Source: Bacteroidaceae bacterium (GTDB lineage: Bacteria; Bacteroidota; Bacteroidia; Bacteroidales; Bacteroidaceae). From it: a DNA stretch of 5,861 bases. The first letter of the stretch is position 1, and every line of letters begins with the position of its first letter. A program made the translations under genes and the position numbers. Positions 1 through 5,482 of this stretch are shown here, piece by piece. The notes beneath the pieces were generated by a model. That model did not search any database. It saw only the letters and a list, made by a program, of their open reading frames with translations, and had not been told where the DNA came from. The DNA lies in the NCBI GenBank assembly GCA_017472905.1, contig JAFUNW010000065.1, positions 1 to 5,861 on the forward strand, in the 5' to 3' direction.

Positions 1-999
1 CTTGCTGGTAGCCAACGAAATCACCATGATTAATCCGGCAGCCAAGAGGAAAAACATCGGAGTCTTGGCCGGTCCGTTGAGCGAGCTCATCAAGAAAGAA
101 TCGGCCTGTCCCATACCGTTGGTGGTATAGTCGAGGTAAGCGTCATATCCGGCGAGAGGCACACCGATGAAGTTCACCAAGTCGTTTCCTGCAAAAGCCA
201 TCGCCAAGGCGAAAGTTCCCATCAACACGATAACCTTGAAAACATTCACTTTACACCAATGCAAAATCTGCATCAAGATGGTGAATCCGATGAAGCAGTA
301 ACCCACGATAGCCATCGTATTGTCCGCAATCCAAGCTTTGTTTTCGGGAGTCATGAACGCGCTGTCTTTCATACCCTTGATAAGCATGAAATAGATGATG
401 GCAGTGGCAGCCAATCCACCGAAGACACCGATGGTATATTTCAGGCGCTTCTTATAATTAAAGGTGAAAATCACGCGGGCAATCCACTGTACCAGCGTTC
501 CGAAGAAAAAGGCTACCGCTACTGAGAGGAAGATACCGATAATCACCGAGAGCGCCTTTTCGGTATTCAACAGGTCATCAAATCCCAACATGCCGGTTTC
601 ATCGGCAATCAGCTTGATGATGGCCAAAACGAACGTACCGCCCAACAACTCGAACACCATCGAAACAGTCGTACTGGTCGGCAAGCCGAGCGTGTTGAAC
701 ACATCGAGCAAAACCACGTCCGTCACCATTACGGCAAGAAATATGCACATGAGGTCGGTGAAATAGAACTGTTCCGGACGGAATATGCCATGCCGGGCAA
801 TGTCCATCATGCCGTTGCTCATGGCCGCACCGCAGAATACTCCGATGGCAGCGATGATAATGACCGTTTTCACTTTTGCAGCCTTGGCACCTACGGCCGA
901 GTTCAAAAAGTTGACGGCATCGTTGCTCACACCTACGCTCAAGTCGAAGATGGCAAGCAAAAACAGGAAAATGATAATCCCTAGATAAATTGTTTCCAT
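1..999 (-). CDS. pit: PiT-family inorganic phosphate transporter, N-terminal part (runs off left edge)
   Basis: This is an inner-membrane permease that should import inorganic phosphate coupled to a cation (H+ or Na+). Reading the minus strand from ATG 999-997 gives 333 codons without a stop, reaching the window edge in frame, so the C-terminus is missing. The protein is strongly hydrophobic from residue 4 and carries both halves of the duplicated PiT signature: GVSNDAVN at residues 23-30 and GNDLVN at residues 271-276. The paired GxND/N motifs are the hallmark of the family. The start is supported by a promoter element about 47 bp upstream and by the immediate hydrophobic N-terminus. Many Bacteroidota PiT proteins are much longer than E. 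coli PitA, and whether this one has a C-terminal extension cannot be seen. The gene is divergent from the glycosyltransferase operon and preceded by a probable Pho box, which fits phosphate rather than sulfate as substrate. Family assignment is firm; substrate is inferred. Confidence 0.93.
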   Translation of the reverse strand, partial: METIYLGIIIFLFLLAIFDLSVGVSNDAVNFLNSAVGAKAAKVKTVIIIAAIGVFCGAAMSNGMMDIARHGIFRPEQFYFTDLMCIFLAVMVTDVVLLDVFNTLGLPTSTTVSMVFELLGGTFVLAIIKLIADETGMLGFDDLLNTEKALSVIIGIFLSVAVAFFFGTLVQWIARVIFTFNYKKRLKYTIGVFGGLAATAIIYFMLIKGMKDSAFMTPENKAWIADNTMAIVGYCFIGFTILMQILHWCKVNVFKVIVLMGTFALAMAFAGNDLVNFIGVPLAGYDAYLDYTTNGMGQADSFLMSSLNGPAKTPMFFLLAAGLIMVISLATSK

Positions 1000-1045
1000 A
1001 CTGAATTTGTTTGGGTTTAAAATTCAAAAAAATAATTTTCTGCTG

Positions 1046-1053
1046 CAAAAGTA
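1046..1053 (-). promoter_or_regulatory. Probable -7 element of the phosphate transporter promoter
   Basis: On the minus strand this octamer reads TACTTTTG followed by C, a perfect match to the Bacteroidota -7 consensus TAnnTTTG. It lies about 47 bp upstream of the transporter ATG. No good TTTG -33 element sits at the usual 19-21 bp. That region is instead occupied by the innermost units of the 11-bp-phased repeat array, as expected for an activator-dependent promoter. Confidence 0.7.
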
Positions 1054-1063
1054 AAGCAAGATT

Positions 1064-1103
1064 GTTATACCTCCGTTACAACAATGTTACAAAACGGTTA
1101 CAA
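1064..1103 (-). promoter_or_regulatory. Probable Pho box: four 7-bp repeats at 11-bp spacing
   Basis: On the plus strand GTTACAA occurs exactly at 1075-1081, 1086-1092 and 1097-1103. A fourth copy matching 5 of 7 bases (GTTATAC) is at 1064-1070. The units are 7 bp with 4-bp spacers, an 11-bp period that places all copies on one DNA face. Read toward the transporter, each perfect unit is TTGTAAC. This matches the E. coli PhoB half-site CTGT(C/A)A(C/T) at 6 of 7 positions, with the same 7+4 geometry. The array overlaps the place where a -33 element should be, ahead of a -7 element and a phosphate transporter gene. The repeats are directly visible; binding by a PhoB-type regulator is inference from arrangement and context. 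Confidence 0.72.
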
Positions 1104-1203
1104 AAAAGGGAAAAGAAATCCATGACGGTGAAAGAGTCCGCTCCGCACCTCCGGTTTTATTTTTTCATTCCTTCATTTTTTAATTCTCAAACTCTCTCCG
1201 AAC

Positions 1204-1235
1204 TTTGGAGGATTGAAAGATTTTCCGTAAGTTTG
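1204..1235 (+). promoter_or_regulatory. Promoter of the glycosyltransferase operon
   Basis: TTTG at 1204-1207 and TAAGTTTG at 1228-1235 are separated by exactly 20 bp, matching the Bacteroidota sigma-ABfr consensus (TTTG, 19-21 bp, TAnnTTTG). Transcription would start near 1242, leaving a leader of about 93 nt before the first glycosyltransferase ATG at 1335. I see no Shine-Dalgarno site and no convincing riboswitch fold in that leader. The stretch 1104-1203 between the Pho-like repeats and this promoter shows nothing recognisable. Confidence 0.72.
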
Positions 1236-1334
1236 CGCGCTGTAACGACACTCGAAAGGCAAAAACCGTTTCAAGCCTCGAAAAAATCGTTCCAACGGAG
1301 GTTTTCAGAAGCCCCCAAAGGCAAGTAACAACCT

Positions 1335-2492
1335 ATGAAGCCGATAAAAATAGCCTATTGCACCCCCTCGCTCTACATTCCCGGCGGAGTGGAACGTGTA
1401 CTCACCACCAAAGCCAATTATCTGGCCGATGTGATGGGATATGACGTCAGCATCATCCTGACAGACGGAGCCGGGAAAGAGCCTTTCTATCCGCTTTCGG
1501 ACAAGGTGAAGCTCGTGCAGTTCAACATCGGCTTTGAAGAGCTTTGGCACCTCCCTTTTCTTCAAAAAATCACCCTCTACCTTAAAAAACAGCGACTCTA
1601 TCGGAAACGACTGACCGACACCTTGATGCAGCTGCGCCCCGACATAACCGTTTCGCTCTTGCGAAGAGAGATAAACTTCCTCACTTCCATCCTCGATGGC
1701 AGCCGAAAAGTAGGAGAAATGCATGTCAACCGCAAACATTATCGCAACTTTGAGACAGACGGTTCGCCTGCGAAAAAGCTTTTCGCCTCGCTTTGGCAAA
1801 AACAACTGTTGCGAAATCTCAAACGACTCGACCGCTTTGTTGTCCTGACAGAAGACGACAAACTCAATTGGCCCGAATTGGACAACGTAGAAGCAATCCC
1901 CAATCCCCTAGCCTCTTTCCCTGAAAAATGCGCTCCGCAAACAAGCAAACAAGCCATCGCTGTAGGAAGATACGTCTATGAAAAGGGCTTCGACCTGCTG
2001 ATTCAAGCCTGGAAGCTCGTGGCCGACCGACATCCCGACTGGCAACTGCACATCTACGGGGCCGGCGAGCGAGAGTCCTACGAAGAGAAAATACGAACGG
2101 AACGACTCGAAGGAGTCATCGTCTGCCATCCGGCAACCGGCGACATCCACCGACACTATGCCGACAGCGCCTTCTACGTATGCAGCTCACGCTTCGAAGG
2201 GTTTGGCATGGTCTTGGCCGAAGCCATGTCGCATGGCGTGCCCTGCGTATCCTTCGACTGCCCGTGCGGACCCAGAAACATCATTCGCCACGAGACGGAC
2301 GGACTGCTCGTCCCCAACGGAGAGACAACACAGCTGGCCAACCAAATTGTCCGCCTGATTGAAAATCCACAAGAGCGCAGCGAAATGGGACGAAAAGCAC
2401 GCGAAAACATCGCCCGACTCAAAGTAGAAAACATTATGAACGAATGGGACAGACTCTTCAAACGTCTGACCATAAAATATAACTCCCAATAA
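1335..2492 (+). CDS. Glycosyltransferase family 4 (AmsD/PglH-like, GT-B fold)
   Basis: This 385-residue cytoplasmic or membrane-peripheral enzyme should transfer a sugar from a nucleotide-sugar donor to a glycan acceptor with retention of configuration. The N-terminal acceptor domain carries the glycine-rich loop PGGVERV at residues 16-22. The C-terminal donor domain opens with VGRYVYEKG, where R212 and K217 are the expected donor-phosphate ligands. The EX7E motif follows with E288 and E296 (FEGFGMVLAE). Just after it, the segment SFDCPCGPRNII is typical of the AmsD/PglH-like GT4 branch, which includes transferases acting on lipid-linked oligosaccharides. Length is normal for the family and no transmembrane segment is seen. 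It is the first gene of a three-gene operon: its TAA is followed after 2 bp by the ATG of the next gene, suggesting translational coupling. Donor sugar and linkage cannot be deduced. Confidence 0.93.
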   Translation: MKPIKIAYCTPSLYIPGGVERVLTTKANYLADVMGYDVSIILTDGAGKEPFYPLSDKVKLVQFNIGFEELWHLPFLQKITLYLKKQRLYRKRLTDTLMQLRPDITVSLLRREINFLTSILDGSRKVGEMHVNRKHYRNFETDGSPAKKLFASLWQKQLLRNLKRLDRFVVLTEDDKLNWPELDNVEAIPNPLASFPEKCAPQTSKQAIAVGRYVYEKGFDLLIQAWKLVADRHPDWQLHIYGAGERESYEEKIRTERLEGVIVCHPATGDIHRHYADSAFYVCSSRFEGFGMVLAEAMSHGVPCVSFDCPCGPRNIIRHETDGLLVPNGETTQLANQIVRLIENPQERSEMGRKARENIARLKVENIMNEWDRLFKRLTIKYNSQ

Positions 2493-2494
2493 TT

Positions 2495-3349
2495 ATGCCT
2501 TGGTATGATAAATTTCTGAGCATCTACAACGTAGAGCTTAAAGCCATTTCCCACTCCGTCTATAAGGGCACAAGACGAAGAGTTGAAAAACGAGAGTGTG
2601 ACTTTCCGCTCGTCACCATCTGCGTCATTGCCCGCAACGAGGAGAAAACCCTGCCCGCATGTCTGAACGCACTCAGCAGACAAAAATGTCAATACCCCTT
2701 TGAAATCATCGGAGTCGACAACGACTCGACCGACAACACTGCCGAAATATTCAGGATGTCGGGAATCCCCTGCTATTACGAGCCAAGACACGGATGCGGA
2801 TATGCCCGCCTATGCGGACTCATGCATGCCCGGGGAAAATACCACATCAATATTGACGCCGACACCCTCTATCCGCCCAATTATGTACAACAAATGGTGC
2901 GCGAGCTGCAACGACCGAGGGTTCTGGCTGTCGGAGCTACCTGGAGCTACCTGCCCGCAAAAGGATATCCCCGATACATCATGTTTTTCTACGAACTGGT
3001 ACGCGACATCTACCTCTGGTTGCAACATTTCATGAGGCCGGAACTCAGCGTACGCGGACTGGTTTTTGCTTACCGTACCGAAGACGCTAAAAAGGCCGGC
3101 ATACGAACCGACATCATTCGGGGAGAAGACGGCTCGCTGGCATTGGAACTGAAAAAGCATGGGAAAATCCACTTTCTATACGGACCGAAAACACGGGCAT
3201 TCACCGGATTGGGAACACTCGGAGCCGATGGATCGCTCTTGAACAGCATCCGGAAACGCGCTGTCAAGGCTGTAATAGGCATTCCCGGACTTTTCTTCCC
3301 CAAAAAGCAATACAAGGACAAAGAATCGAACTTGATTAAAAACAAATAA
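2495..3349 (+). CDS. Glycosyltransferase family 2 (GT-A fold)
   Basis: This 284-residue inverting-type transferase probably acts at the cytoplasmic face of the inner membrane. After about 38 basic, polar residues the GT-A domain begins with VTICVIARNEEKTL (the usual nucleotide-binding first strand). It is followed by DNDSTDNT, a variant of the common DDGSTDGT motif. The metal-binding DxD is D121-A-D123 within NIDADTLYPP, and the likely catalytic-base region is E211-D212 in GEDGSLALEL. No clear transmembrane helix is present. The aromatic, hydrophobic stretch MFFYELVRDIYLWLQHFM near residues 164-181 could be an amphipathic membrane-contact helix (inference). It starts 2 bp after the GT4 stop and ends 12 bp before the next glycosyltransferase, so the three are surely co-transcribed. 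The fold is clear; the sugar donor and acceptor are unknown. Confidence 0.92.
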   Translation: MPWYDKFLSIYNVELKAISHSVYKGTRRRVEKRECDFPLVTICVIARNEEKTLPACLNALSRQKCQYPFEIIGVDNDSTDNTAEIFRMSGIPCYYEPRHGCGYARLCGLMHARGKYHINIDADTLYPPNYVQQMVRELQRPRVLAVGATWSYLPAKGYPRYIMFFYELVRDIYLWLQHFMRPELSVRGLVFAYRTEDAKKAGIRTDIIRGEDGSLALELKKHGKIHFLYGPKTRAFTGLGTLGADGSLLNSIRKRAVKAVIGIPGLFFPKKQYKDKESNLIKNK

Positions 3350-3361
3350 AAGAAGAATAAA

Positions 3362-4552
3362 ATGAATACTGTTGAACTGATTTTCTGGATATGTCTGGGC
3401 ATCGTTTTCTACACCTACATCGGATACGGAATTTTGCTCTACCTCCTCGTCAAAGTGAAAGAACACTTTGTTCCCCGTAAACCGAAAGAAGAAATTTTCG
3501 AAGACGACCTGCCTACCGTCACGATGATTGTTGCCGCATACAACGAGGAGGACATCATAGAAGAGAAGATTAAAAACACGCTTGCACTCAACTATCCGCC
3601 GGAAAGATTGTTGCTGACATGGATTACGGACGGCAGCACCGACCGCACCAACGAGATACTGGCAAAATACCCCATGATAGAAGTGCTCTACCAACCGGAA
3701 CGACAGGGAAAAGCCGCCGCTCTGAACAGAGCCATGTGCTACGTAGATACCGAGCTGACCATCTTCAGCGATGCCAACACCATGCTGGGCCTCGACTCCA
3801 TACGCAAAATCGTTGCTTGCTTCACTGACGAATATGTCGGAGTCGTCTCCGGAGAAAAACGAGTCGTAGGCGGAGAAAATGCCGGAGCTGCCGGTGAAGG
3901 CGAAGGACTCTATTGGAAATATGAGTCTGCCATGAAAGACCTCGACAGCCGACTTTGGTCGACTATGGGAGCTGCCGGCGAACTGTTCGCCCTGCGAACC
4001 GAGCTTTACGACCCTCTCGAATGGGATACGCTCTTGGACGACTTCATCGTCTCCATGCGTATTGTGGCAAGGGGATTCCGAATCGAATATTGTCCGGAGG
4101 CATACGCCGTTGAGACCGGTTCGGCCAATATGGAAGAAGAACAGAAACGAAAAGTACGCATCGCCGCAGGAGGCTTGCAAAGCATCTGGCGATTGCCTCA
4201 AATGCTGAATTTCTTCAGTCACGGTGTCGCCACCTTCCAATACCTGTCGCATCGCGTATTTCGATGGTCGATAGCCCCGCTTTCGCTCTTTGCGATGCTT
4301 CCGCTGAATCTGTTGGCACTCATTTTCTCCCAAGGATGGTCCACCGTTCTGTACGGCATCATCCTCATCTGCCAGTTGCTCTTCTATTACATGGGCTATC
4401 GGGGATATAAACTCTCGCAGCAAAAAATCAAGAACAAGTGGCTCTACGTTCCCTACTACTTCCTCTTCATGAACCTGAACGTGATTCGCGGATTTTCCTA
4501 CTTGCGCAAAAAACGGGGAAGCGGCGTTTGGGAAAAGGCCAAACGAGCCTGA
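3362..4552 (+). CDS. Membrane glycosyltransferase family 2, cellulose-synthase-like (CESA_like_1 type)
   Basis: This 396-residue inner-membrane enzyme has an N-terminal membrane segment at about residues 5-30. A cytoplasmic GT-A domain follows, and then about three C-terminal membrane segments (roughly 303-322, 328-346, 360-378). Catalytic motifs run in the usual order: VAAYNEED near residue 58, D90 in TDGSTD, D137 in SDAN, D226-D227 in LLDDF, and Q273-S-I-W276 after RKVRIAAGGL. The SDAN, DDF and GGLQxxW forms are characteristic of the bacterial CESA-like group rather than of true cellulose synthase (TED, QxxRW). The product could be a polymer or a single sugar addition; sequence does not decide. 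It is the last gene of the three-gene operon, with an A-rich stretch rather than a Shine-Dalgarno site just before the ATG. A convergent gene and a hairpin repeat follow. Confidence 0.93.
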   Translation: MNTVELIFWICLGIVFYTYIGYGILLYLLVKVKEHFVPRKPKEEIFEDDLPTVTMIVAAYNEEDIIEEKIKNTLALNYPPERLLLTWITDGSTDRTNEILAKYPMIEVLYQPERQGKAAALNRAMCYVDTELTIFSDANTMLGLDSIRKIVACFTDEYVGVVSGEKRVVGGENAGAAGEGEGLYWKYESAMKDLDSRLWSTMGAAGELFALRTELYDPLEWDTLLDDFIVSMRIVARGFRIEYCPEAYAVETGSANMEEEQKRKVRIAAGGLQSIWRLPQMLNFFSHGVATFQYLSHRVFRWSIAPLSLFAMLPLNLLALIFSQGWSTVLYGIILICQLLFYYMGYRGYKLSQQKIKNKWLYVPYYFLFMNLNVIRGFSYLRKKRGSGVWEKAKRA

Positions 4553-4571
4553 ACCAACATGAGTGTTCAAA

Positions 4572-4679
4572 TTTAGAACACAAAGACACAGCGTCACAAA
4601 GTATTTTTCCTAATCAGATAATCCGGGACTTATGAAAGTACTCTGTGTCTCCGTGTCTTTGTGTTTTATAAAAAGTCAA
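4572..4679 (+). repeat. Palindromic repeat copy A (MITE/REP-like hairpin)
   Basis: This 108-bp sequence recurs in the same orientation at 5266-5374 with about 11 substitutions and a 1-bp indel, roughly 89% identical by hand alignment. Its ends are inverted: 4577-4589 pairs perfectly over 13 bp with 4653-4665. The helix continues imperfectly inward to about 4603/4639, leaving a loop of about 35 nt. A TTTT run directly follows the right arm, so the RNA hairpin could also terminate the glycosyltransferase operon, which ends 20 bp upstream. The right flank extends into ACACACCC (4686-4693), a version of the terminal inverted repeat seen in copy B. The matching left terminus is missing or degraded next to the gene end. 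No coding capacity is present. Confidence 0.85.
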
Positions 4680-4696
4680 TGATGACACACCCCCAT

Positions 4697-4733
4697 AAAA
4701 AAAATGACGAGAAGACATTCACATGCCCTCTCG
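4697..4733 (-). terminator. Probable intrinsic terminator of the receiver gene
   Basis: On the minus strand, CGAGAGG (4733-4727) can pair with CTTCTCG (4714-4708) at 6 of 7 positions around a 12-nt loop. Three bases later comes a run of eight T (4704-4697). This lies 38 bp beyond the stop of the response-regulator gene, in the convergent gap with the glycosyltransferase operon. The stem is short and has one A-C mismatch, so the call is moderate. Confidence 0.5.
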
Positions 4734-4770
4734 CCCACCAAAAATGAAAAATTATTCTTTATTTTATTGT

Positions 4771-5127
4771 TCATTCCTGCAAATATTTCTCCAACAGCGC
4801 TATCAAATCCGATGCAATAATGGGTTTCGACATGTAGTCGGTACACCCTGCATCTTGCGACTTTTGGCGGTCGCTGTCGAAAGCGTTGGCTGTCAGAGCC
4901 ACAATGGGGATATTTGTGTCAATCTTGCGAATTTCGCGTGTTGCAGTCAACCCGTCCATCACCGGCATTTTGATGTCCATCAAAATCAAGTCCGGCTTTT
5001 CACTCTTAAACAATTCAATTGCCTCTTCGCCGTTGAATGCACGTACCAATCGGTATTTTTTTCGTAATATGATACTCAGCAACAGGTAATTACTGTCCGT
5101 ATCTTCCGCTATTAAGATTGTATTCAT
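4771..5127 (-). CDS. Stand-alone CheY-like response regulator (receiver domain only)
   Basis: This 118-residue cytoplasmic phospho-acceptor protein consists of one receiver domain and nothing else. The acidic pocket is E8-D9, the phosphorylated aspartate is D51 in LMDIKMPVMDG, the switch threonine is T79 in ALTANAF, and the conserved lysine is K101 in MSKP. All catalytic positions are intact. The wording (IPIVALTANAF, DAGCTDYMSKP) resembles receivers of hybrid histidine kinases more than those of DNA-binding regulators. It may therefore have arisen from, or work in a phosphorelay with, such a kinase. No histidine kinase, HPt or output domain is adjacent, so partner and target are unknown. It is monocistronic: it has its own promoter about 26 bp upstream and a probable terminator downstream. 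Hairpin repeats lie on both sides. The ATG at 5127 is set by the promoter and by the domain's normal first strand, MNTILIAED. Confidence 0.93.
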   Translation of the reverse strand: MNTILIAEDTDSNYLLLSIILRKKYRLVRAFNGEEAIELFKSEKPDLILMDIKMPVMDGLTATREIRKIDTNIPIVALTANAFDSDRQKSQDAGCTDYMSKPIIASDLIALLEKYLQE

Positions 5128-5152
5128 TCGTATGATCCTTCGTTTAACATCG

Positions 5153-5184
5153 CAAAGTTAATGACTTATTTCCTAACAAGCAAA
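5153..5184 (-). promoter_or_regulatory. Promoter of the response regulator gene
   Basis: On the minus strand TTTG (5184-5181) and TAACTTTG (5160-5153) are 20 bp apart, a perfect Bacteroidota -33/-7 pair. The -7 element ends about 25 bp before the ATG at 5127, leaving a leader of only about 20 nt. No operator-like repeat is visible around it. Confidence 0.75.
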
Positions 5185-5238
5185 TAATAATACTATTTTT
5201 TCTCTTTTTTTTATCATTCACCGGTTTTATTTTGCAAA

Positions 5239-5386
5239 GAGGGCTGTGTCAAAATACATTTTTTGTTTAGAACACAGAGACACAGAGTCACAAAGAGGTT
5301 TTCCTTATCAAATAATCAGGGACTTATAGAAAGTACTCTGTGTCTCCGTGTCTCTGTGTCCTATAAAAAGTCAAATACACACCCTC
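5239..5386 (+). repeat. Palindromic repeat copy B with terminal inverted repeats (MITE-like)
   Basis: The core 5266-5374 is the second copy of the hairpin element found at 4572-4679. Here 5272-5283 pairs with 5348-5359 over 12 bp, flanked by a mismatch and then a further G-C pair. The longer element is bounded by short inverted ends: GAGGGCTGTGT at 5239-5249 against ACACACCCTC at 5377-5386 (its complement reads GAGGGTGTGT). That gives a 148-bp non-coding unit, as in a miniature inverted-repeat transposable element. No clear target-site duplication is visible. It sits between the divergent promoters of the receiver gene and the downstream phosphatase-family gene without disrupting either. The stretch 5185-5238 to its left is AT-rich with nothing recognisable. 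Confidence 0.75.
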
Positions 5387-5412
5387 TCGGGACGAAAAAT
5401 AAACAAGTTTAT

Positions 5413-5443
5413 TTTGTCCTCCGCTCGGTTTGCACTATCTTTG
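5413..5443 (+). promoter_or_regulatory. Promoter of the endonuclease/exonuclease/phosphatase-family gene
   Basis: TTTG at 5413-5416 and TATCTTTG at 5436-5443 are spaced by 19 bp, matching the Bacteroidota promoter consensus. Transcription would begin near 5450, giving a leader of about 33 nt before the ATG at 5483. The promoter starts 27 bp to the right of repeat copy B, so the repeat lies just upstream of it and is not transcribed from it. Confidence 0.72.
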
Positions 5444-5482
5444 TCGCGAAATTGACAACACTTTTATAAAGAATCAAAGTTT

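Noticed and set aside
599..1048. 149-codon minus-strand open frame and several plus-strand frames inside the transporter region
   Set aside because: These are alternative frames of the PiT gene, which reads open without interruption from 999 to the window edge and carries both GxND signatures. The 149-codon frame would also begin upstream of the real ATG with no family similarity.
1011..1328. 105-codon plus-strand open frame in the divergent intergenic region
   Set aside because: It spans the Pho-like repeats and both promoters, begins inside the transporter leader and has a low-complexity, Lys/Phe-rich product. It is better explained as regulatory DNA.
1242..1334. Riboswitch or attenuator in the leader of the glycosyltransferase operon
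   Set aside because: Only weak inverted matches such as AACC/GGTT were found. There is no conserved aptamer pattern and no terminator-like U-tract.
1305..1805. 166-codon minus-strand open frame overlapping the GT4 start
   Set aside because: It is antisense to the clearly coding N-terminal domain of the GT4 and has no motif or promoter.
3176..4597. 473-codon minus-strand open frame
   Set aside because: It lies antisense to the end of one GT2 and the whole of the next, both of which have full catalytic motifs. Its translation shows no recognisable domain and it has no promoter; it is a codon-bias shadow.
4572..5386. CRISPR array or IS element with transposase
   Set aside because: There are only two repeat units, each internally palindromic and 694 bp apart with a gene between them. 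No transposase or cas-like frame exists in the window.
5263..5469. 68-codon plus-strand open frame
   Set aside because: It is composed of repeat copy B plus the downstream promoter, and its codons simply follow the palindrome. There is no family resemblance.
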